A stretch of DNA of 64,000 nt. Origin: Pedobacter sp. D749. GTDB taxonomy: Bacteria; Bacteroidota; Bacteroidia; Sphingobacteriales; Sphingobacteriaceae. The position numbers were made by a program, and so were the translations under genes. Of the stretch, positions 59,398 to 64,000 are shown piece after piece. The stretch spans positions 3,348,001 to 3,412,000 of the forward strand of contig NZ_CP079218.1 of the NCBI RefSeq assembly GCF_019317285.1, written 5' to 3'. The notes under the pieces were generated by a model that did not search any database, was not told the origin of the DNA, and saw only the letters and a program-made list of their open reading frames with translations. Numbering within the stretch: position 1 is the first letter of the stretch; the number at the start of each line of letters is the position of its first letter.

Positions 59398-60378
59398 ATG
59401 ACTAGAATTTTCTTCCTCCTCATCGCTCTTTCTATTTTTGCTAACCGTTTAAGTGCGCAGGAAACTTATAGGGTCAAGGCCGATAAGTTGCGCGTAAGAG
59501 AAAGCAGCGATCCGAAAAGCAAGGTGATTGGCAATATTGCCCAAAATGGAAACATTACGGTTTTAGACGCAAGTAATGACAAGTTTTACAAAGTAAAGTT
59601 TAAAAACCGAGAAGGTTGGGTAAGCAAAGATTTTGTAGAAAAAATTACACCGGCAGCTAAACCGACTACTCCACAGGCAACTACTGCACAAACAGGTGCT
59701 GCCACTCAAACGGCAACAAGCACCGACATGTATCGCGTAACTGCCGACGATTTACGCGTAAGGCAACAAGCTGATCCAAAAAGCAAAATTGTAGGATACC
59801 TGCCTAAAAATGAAAATGTGGCCGTGATCGACTCATCGAATACGAGCTTCTATAAAATTAAAGTTACCAACGGTGAAGGATGGGTGAGTAAAGAATTTTT
59901 AGTCAGGGTTTCTCCTGTAAAAGCTGTAATTGAAAAAACCAGCGTAACCGCATCAGTACCTCTGGTAAAAACAGATTACACAAACATTATCTTTTTTGCA
60001 GTTGTGGCCTTAATACTCATCACTATATTATACTTTTCGATTAAATATGCCAGTGGCAACAAATTTTTGATCGGTTTTGCAGTGCTTGTAATCCTGGTAA
60101 CCGGATATTTCTGCTACATTACTTTTATACAGGCAAAAGCGGTAACAGGTACCTTTGCCAGCATTGAAGATATACAATACAAAACCTTCAATTTTAAATC
60201 GAAAGATTCGGTAACCGTTACCGATGCCTATACTGATTCTATTTTCACTTCGAAATATGTTATTGAAGGGGACATGATCAAACTTTATGATCAGCAGAAC
60301 ACCATTATGCTATTGATCAGAGATGATAAAACATTAATTGGCGAAGGTTTTACCAGGGGGACCTTTACGAAAAAATAG
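59398..60378 (+). CDS. Exported protein with two bacterial SH3 domains and two membrane helices
   Basis: This 326-residue protein has a signal peptide (MTRIFFLLIALSIFANRLSAQ). Two SH3b domains lie at about 23-85 and 110-172, each with LRVRE/LRVRQ, DPKSK and EGWVSK. They are joined by a Thr/Ala/Gln linker. Helices follow at about 198-215 and 220-240, then a C-terminal domain (TGTFASIEDIQYKTFNFKSKDSVTVTDAYTDSIFTSKYVIEGDMIKLYDQQNTIMLLI). SH3b domains bind peptidoglycan or peptides. The C-terminal domain resembles small sensor-like beta domains; function is unknown. Confidence 0.85.
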   Translation: MTRIFFLLIALSIFANRLSAQETYRVKADKLRVRESSDPKSKVIGNIAQNGNITVLDASNDKFYKVKFKNREGWVSKDFVEKITPAAKPTTPQATTAQTGAATQTATSTDMYRVTADDLRVRQQADPKSKIVGYLPKNENVAVIDSSNTSFYKIKVTNGEGWVSKEFLVRVSPVKAVIEKTSVTASVPLVKTDYTNIIFFAVVALILITILYFSIKYASGNKFLIGFAVLVILVTGYFCYITFIQAKAVTGTFASIEDIQYKTFNFKSKDSVTVTDAYTDSIFTSKYVIEGDMIKLYDQQNTIMLLIRDDKTLIGEGFTRGTFTKK

Positions 60379-60396
60379 AATTGCCAAAATCATATC

Positions 60397-60626
<230 letters not shown>

Positions 60627-60642
60627 GGTAGGTATTTGTGTA

Positions 60643-60717
60643 CAGTCCTTTGTTTATAAACCCGATAAAGCGGAATAGCCCGGAGCGCAGCGAGGATTAT
60701 AAGCGATAGCGGGGCTG
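60643..60717. repeat. Dispersed structured element, copy C (short form)
   Basis: It begins CAGTCC (60643-60648) and ends GGGCTG (60712-60717). TATAAACCCGATAAAGCGG and AAGCGATAGCGG align with the 3' half of copy B. The 5' hairpins are missing. Confidence 0.6.
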
Positions 60718-60819
60718 CTGTTCCCGATGAAATACGGAGCGCTCATTTTCAAATAATTAACCTTAAAATCACTATATAATGTTTCCATATTCTCAAAGAG
60801 TATCTGGCAAATTCAAATA

Positions 60820-60862
60820 ACCACCCCGCCTTTCAGGCACCCCTCCATGGGAGGAGAATTAT
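60820..60862. repeat. CCACCCCGCC...CCCCTCC...GGGAGG dispersed repeat
   Basis: The text CACCCCGCCTTTCAGGC and CCCCTCCATGGGAGGAG is a degenerate copy of an intergenic phrase familiar from many Bacteroidetes genomes; CCTCC and GGGAGG form a short hairpin. Confidence 0.5.
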
Positions 60863-60922
60863 AAAACGCTAAAAATCAGCAAGATTTATTAAAAAAATCT
60901 TTTCTATTAATTAAAATATTTT

Positions 60923-60930
60923 TACCTTTG
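60923..60930 (+). promoter_or_regulatory. TAnnTTTG box of rpsA
   Basis: TACCTTTG lies 37 nt upstream of the rpsA ATG. An AAAAAAGGAG purine tract at 60948-60957 is the clearest Shine-Dalgarno-like sequence in the window. Confidence 0.65.
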
Positions 60931-60967
60931 CAGTCCCTAAATAGGGAAAAAAGGAGATAATTAATTA

Positions 60968-62902
60968 ATGGCTAAAAAACAAGTAGCAGAAAAAGAATTA
61001 GCAGCTAAAACAGCTGAACTTCAGGGAGAAGGCGGACGCCTGACTGAAAAAGAAACTATCGAATCAGAAGCTGATTCAGTTTCGATCGAATCGATCAAAT
61101 CATCATTAGCAACACCAACCGAAGATTTCGATTGGGATGCAGATGAAAAAGTTTTCGGTAATTACAATGATGCAGACCGTAAAAAGTTTGAAGATATGTA
61201 TGCCGGAACATTCAATCAGATCACTAAAGGTGAAATCATCAGCGGTATCGTTGTTTCAATTAACAACAAAGATGTAGTATTAAACGTAGGTTTCAAATCA
61301 GACGGTTTAGTTTCTACTTCAGAATTCCGTGATACACCAGATCTAAAAATCGGCGATTCAGTTGACGTTTTCGTTGAAGCACCAGAAGATGCTAACGGTC
61401 AATTGATCCTTTCTCGCAAAAGAGCAAAAACCCAAAGATCATGGGAAGCGATTAACGAGGCTCTTGAAAATGATAGAATCATCAACGGTTTCGTTAAGAG
61501 CCGTACTAAAGGTGGTTTAATTGTTGATATCATGGGCGTTGAGGCTTTCTTACCAGGATCTCAAATTGATATTAAACCTATCCGCGATTACGATGTATAC
61601 GTGGGTAAAACAATGGAATTTAAAGTTGTTAAAATTAACCATGAGTTTAAAAACGTAGTTGTTTCTCATAAAGTGTTAATCGAAGACGATTTAGAAAGCC
61701 AAAAAGTAGAGATCGTTTCTAAATTAGAAAAAGGTCAGGTATTGGAAGGTACTGTTAAAAATATTACTGATTTCGGTGTGTTCATCGATTTAGGTGGTGT
61801 TGATGGTTTACTTCACATTACAGATATTTCTTGGGGCCGCATAGAGCATCCAAAAGAAGTATTATCATTAGATGAAAAAATCAACGTGGTTGTTTTAGAT
61901 TTCGATGATGAGAAAAAACGTATCGCTTTAGGCTTGAAACAATTAACTCCACACCCTTGGGAAAACTTAAGCACTGACATTCAGGTTGGTTCTAAAGTAA
62001 AAGGAAAAATCGTAACTGTTGCAGATTACGGTGCTTTCTTAGAAATCATCCCAGGTGTTGAAGGTTTAATCCACGTTTCTGAAATGAGCTGGTCACAAAA
62101 CTTAAGAAACCCACAAGAATTCTTAAAAGTTGGTGATGAGATCGAAGCTGAAGTTTTAACTTTAGACAGAGACGAGCGCAAAATGAGCTTAGGTATTAAA
62201 CAATTATCTAACGATCCATGGCAAGAAGTTGCTGCTAAATTCCCAGTTGGAAGCAAGCACCAGGCAACTGTTAAAAACATGACTAACTTCGGTGTATTTG
62301 TTGAAATCGAAGAAGGTATTGATGGATTAATCCACATCTCTGACTTATCTTGGTCTAAAAAAGTAAACCACCCTAACGAATTCACTAAAGTTGGTGATGT
62401 ATTAGACGTAGTTGTTTTAGAATTAGATGTTGATAACCGCAAATTAAGCTTAGGTCACAAACAACTAGAAGAAAACCCTTGGGATACTTTCGAAACGATC
62501 TTCACTTTAGATTCGGTTCACCAGGGCACTGTTGTTAAAGTAACTGATAAAGGTGCTGTTATTGCTTTACCATACGGTGTAGAAGGTTTCGTACCAACTA
62601 AACACATGGTTAAAGAAGATGGTACTTCAGTTAAAGCTGAAGAAACCAATGACTTCAAAATCATTGAATTCAACAAAGAAGCAAAACGTATCGTAGTATC
62701 TCACGCCCGTATTTGGGAAGAGGTTAAAGCTGAAGCTGTAGCAGAAGAAAGAAATGCTAAGAAAAAAGAAGCTAAAGCTGCTGTAACTGCGGTTAAAAAA
62801 GTTAAAGATTCTGTAGAGAAATCTACTTTAGGAGACTTAGACGTATTGGCTCAATTGAAATCGCAATTAGAAGGCGAAGAAAGCAAAGCTAAAAAAGGCT
62901 AG
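60968..62902 (+). CDS. rpsA: 30S ribosomal protein S1
   Basis: This 644-residue protein has an acidic N-terminal extension (about 1-75) followed by six S1 OB-fold repeats. The repeats are visible as ITKGEIISGIVVSINNKDVVLNVG, INGFVKSRTKGGLIVDIMGVEAFLPGSQID, LEGTVKNITDFGVFIDLGGVDGLLHITDISWGR, KGKIVTVADYGAFLEIIPGVEGLIHVSEMSW, QATVKNMTNFGVFVEIEEGIDGLIHISDLSW and HQGTVVKVTDKGAVIALPYGVEGFVP. The C-terminus is Lys/Ala/Glu-rich. S1 delivers mRNA to the 30S subunit, notably important in Bacteroidetes, where leaders often lack Shine-Dalgarno sequences. It is longer than E. coli S1 because of its terminal extensions. Confidence 0.97.
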   Translation: MAKKQVAEKELAAKTAELQGEGGRLTEKETIESEADSVSIESIKSSLATPTEDFDWDADEKVFGNYNDADRKKFEDMYAGTFNQITKGEIISGIVVSINNKDVVLNVGFKSDGLVSTSEFRDTPDLKIGDSVDVFVEAPEDANGQLILSRKRAKTQRSWEAINEALENDRIINGFVKSRTKGGLIVDIMGVEAFLPGSQIDIKPIRDYDVYVGKTMEFKVVKINHEFKNVVVSHKVLIEDDLESQKVEIVSKLEKGQVLEGTVKNITDFGVFIDLGGVDGLLHITDISWGRIEHPKEVLSLDEKINVVVLDFDDEKKRIALGLKQLTPHPWENLSTDIQVGSKVKGKIVTVADYGAFLEIIPGVEGLIHVSEMSWSQNLRNPQEFLKVGDEIEAEVLTLDRDERKMSLGIKQLSNDPWQEVAAKFPVGSKHQATVKNMTNFGVFVEIEEGIDGLIHISDLSWSKKVNHPNEFTKVGDVLDVVVLELDVDNRKLSLGHKQLEENPWDTFETIFTLDSVHQGTVVKVTDKGAVIALPYGVEGFVPTKHMVKEDGTSVKAEETNDFKIIEFNKEAKRIVVSHARIWEEVKAEAVAEERNAKKKEAKAAVTAVKKVKDSVEKSTLGDLDVLAQLKSQLEGEESKAKKG

Positions 62903-62923
62903 TTCTTTTTAACTGAATATATT

Positions 62924-62958
62924 AATCCCGATAGCGAAAGTTATCGGGATTTTTTTTG
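62924..62958 (+). terminator. rpsA terminator
   Basis: AATCCCGATA (62924-62933) pairs with TATCGGGATT (62942-62951), followed by T8. Confidence 0.92.
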
Positions 62959-63010
62959 TGGTTATTTTTTGCCACGGAAACACGGAATGCACGGATCTCT
63001 TTAATGAATC

Positions 63011-63060
63011 CGTCATTGCGCGAAGGAACAGTCTACTCCGACTTTTCAGGGAAGCAATCT
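63011..63060. repeat. GTCATTGCGCG...GAAGCAATCT unit
   Basis: A single degenerate unit of the same family as 13556-13650. CATTGC and GCAATC arms can pair around a 30-nt loop. Confidence 0.6.
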
Positions 63061-63069
63061 CAATTCTTA

Positions 63070-63142
63070 ACCATATAAGAAATGTAAGATCATTTAAGAT
63101 TGAAATGAACGAGCTTATATTGTCTTAAATACCTTATATGGT
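63070..63142. repeat. Imperfect 29-bp palindrome with phased TAAG motifs
   Basis: The left arm (63070-63098) and right arm (63114-63142) start and end with ACCATATAAG and CTTATATGGT. Within each arm TAAG (or CTTA) recurs three times at 9- to 10-nt spacing. The centre is 15 nt. Confidence 0.75.
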
Positions 63143-63220
63143 AAATCATAATTAGAAAACGAAAGCAAGCGCTTATCGGTAACTCCGGCCCCGGCTATTC
63201 GTTCAATCTTTTTGCAGCTT

Positions 63221-63286
63221 CTGTCATGCTGAGGCACGAAGCATCTCTTTCATCGGTTTAAGATGCTTCGTGCCTCAGCATGACAG
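63221..63286. repeat. Perfect 26-bp inverted repeat of the GTCATGCTGA family
   Basis: The arms at 63221-63246 and 63261-63286 are exact inverted copies separated by 14 nt. Each arm holds GTCATGCTGAGG and CGAAGCATCT. It is the least diverged member of the family in the window. Interval 62903-63424 contains only these repeats and the terminator. Confidence 0.85.
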
Positions 63287-63391
63287 CATATTTAAGGATG
63301 CTACAAACAAAAAGGATTTCACTGCTATCGGGTTTATATAACATAGTGGTTCGTTCTACCAAACCTTTTCCTTTCAACCGCCTATAATTAT

Positions 63392-63399
63392 TACTTTTG
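63392..63399 (+). promoter_or_regulatory. TAnnTTTG box of the GH20 gene
   Basis: TACTTTTG lies 25 nt before the ATG at 63425. Confidence 0.55.
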
Positions 63400-63424
63400 A
63401 AAAGCGTAACCAAGCCTTTTCAGC

Positions 63425-64000
63425 ATGAGAAAAATTATCCTTTTGTTTCTTACGATTATTTCCTTCAAACTTATTGCTCAGGAAGTGAATATTATTCCGC
63501 AACCTGTAAGTATTAAAACAGGAAAAAACACGGAAAAATTTATCATTGATCAAAACACAGAAATTATTTCAAATGATTCTTTATCAAATTCAGCTTTATT
63601 TCTACAAAATTATATTCAAAAATATTATAATATAAAACTTCGAATTAATCCTAATTCAACGAACGAAAAAAACATAATCAAATTAGAAATAATTAGCAGG
63701 TTATTAAAAAACTTAAACGAATACGAGCTTATAAGCAACAACAATCAAACAATAGTTTATGCTTGTTCAGAAAACGGACTTTTTTACGGCATTCAAACAT
63801 TAATTCAGTTAATACCAGAGACAAAATCTCATTTATTACAAATTCCTGCGGTCGAAATTACCGATTACCCCCGTTTCGATTACCGAGGCATGCACCTCGA
63901 TGTAAGCCGCCATTTTTTTGATGTAGCCTTTGTAAAACAATACATCGACTACTTAGCGCTGCATAAAATGAATTATTTTCATTGGCACTTAACTGATGAT
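63425..64000 (+). CDS. GH20 beta-N-acetylhexosaminidase, N-terminal part (3' end outside window)
   Basis: The frame is open to the end of the window (192 codons seen). A signal peptide (MRKIILLFLTIISFKLIAQ) precedes the GH20b-type N-domain (EVNIIPQPVSIKTG, to about residue 145, with YACSENGLFYGIQTLIQLIPE). The start of the catalytic barrel follows: ITDYPRFDYRGMHLDVSRHFFDVAFVKQYIDYLALHKMNYFHWHLTDD. That text is diagnostic of GH20. The catalytic Asp-Glu pair lies beyond the window. The enzyme removes terminal GlcNAc or GalNAc from glycans or chitin. The N-domain is markedly AT-rich compared with the barrel. Confidence 0.93.
   Translation, partial: MRKIILLFLTIISFKLIAQEVNIIPQPVSIKTGKNTEKFIIDQNTEIISNDSLSNSALFLQNYIQKYYNIKLRINPNSTNEKNIIKLEIISRLLKNLNEYELISNNNQTIVYACSENGLFYGIQTLIQLIPETKSHLLQIPAVEITDYPRFDYRGMHLDVSRHFFDVAFVKQYIDYLALHKMNYFHWHLTDD

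Overview
The window looks like chromosomal sequence from a Sphingobacteriaceae bacterium, most likely Pedobacter or a close relative. Supporting signs are Bacteroidetes-only families (DUF4294, DUF4783, DUF6588-like, the OMP_b-brl_3 barrel fused to a carboxypeptidase-regulatory domain), the bacillithiol gene bshB1, many small lipoproteins, weak Shine-Dalgarno sequences, and repeated use of the Bacteroidetes -7 promoter box TAnnTTTG. Base composition is moderately AT-rich. No rRNA, tRNA, CRISPR array, intact insertion sequence or prophage was seen. Genus assignment is inference.

Layout. 1-9.2 kb: a truncated DinB-like gene, a YjbR-like gene, mnmD, an aldo/keto reductase, an operon of AI-2E transporter, two small membrane proteins and mazG, then a YchJ-like gene, truA, two lipoproteins and a LolC/E-type permease. 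9.3-18.5 kb: a NamZ-type muramidase (DUF1343), a type IB topoisomerase, fmt, a pabC-like/rluD-like pair, an outer-membrane protein and a PLP-dependent deaminase-like enzyme. 18.5-27 kb is more accessory: an unknown lipoprotein, an S41 peptidase, a beta-barrel receptor-like protein, and a PadR/membrane protein/hydrolase unit with candidate operators. 27-34.6 kb: a lysine aminotransferase operon, an acyl-CoA dehydrogenase, a small LytTR cassette flanked by inverted repeats, and a DUF4294-gpx-bshB1 operon.

34.6-51.7 kb is the conserved core: rel, a Fur-family gene, purA, a ParE-like toxin-antitoxin pair, pabB, an M48 protease, plsY, nadC, DUF4783, gpmI, a TPR protein, lon, an LpxR-like gene and an L,D-transpeptidase. 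51.7-60.4 kb: a MACPF-domain lipoprotein, arfB, ferritin, cmk, a DUF1080 protein, and a four-gene envelope cluster (TPM protein, unknown anchored protein, signal-peptidase-like protein lacking both catalytic residues, SH3 protein). The window ends with rpsA and the start of a GH20 hexosaminidase.

The most distinctive feature is intergenic. There is a covarying hairpin family with the skeleton GTCAT..CTGA...GAAG.ATCT, a larger multi-stem element bounded by CAGTCC and GGACTG, a 230-bp element with perfect 21-bp inverted termini and an A28 run, and a palindrome with TAAG phased at helical distance. Protein highlights are the MACPF lipoprotein (possible contact-dependent antibacterial toxin) and the signal-peptidase-like pseudoenzyme. 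Several genes appear to start within about 5-8 nt of their promoter box, implying leaderless or near-leaderless mRNAs.
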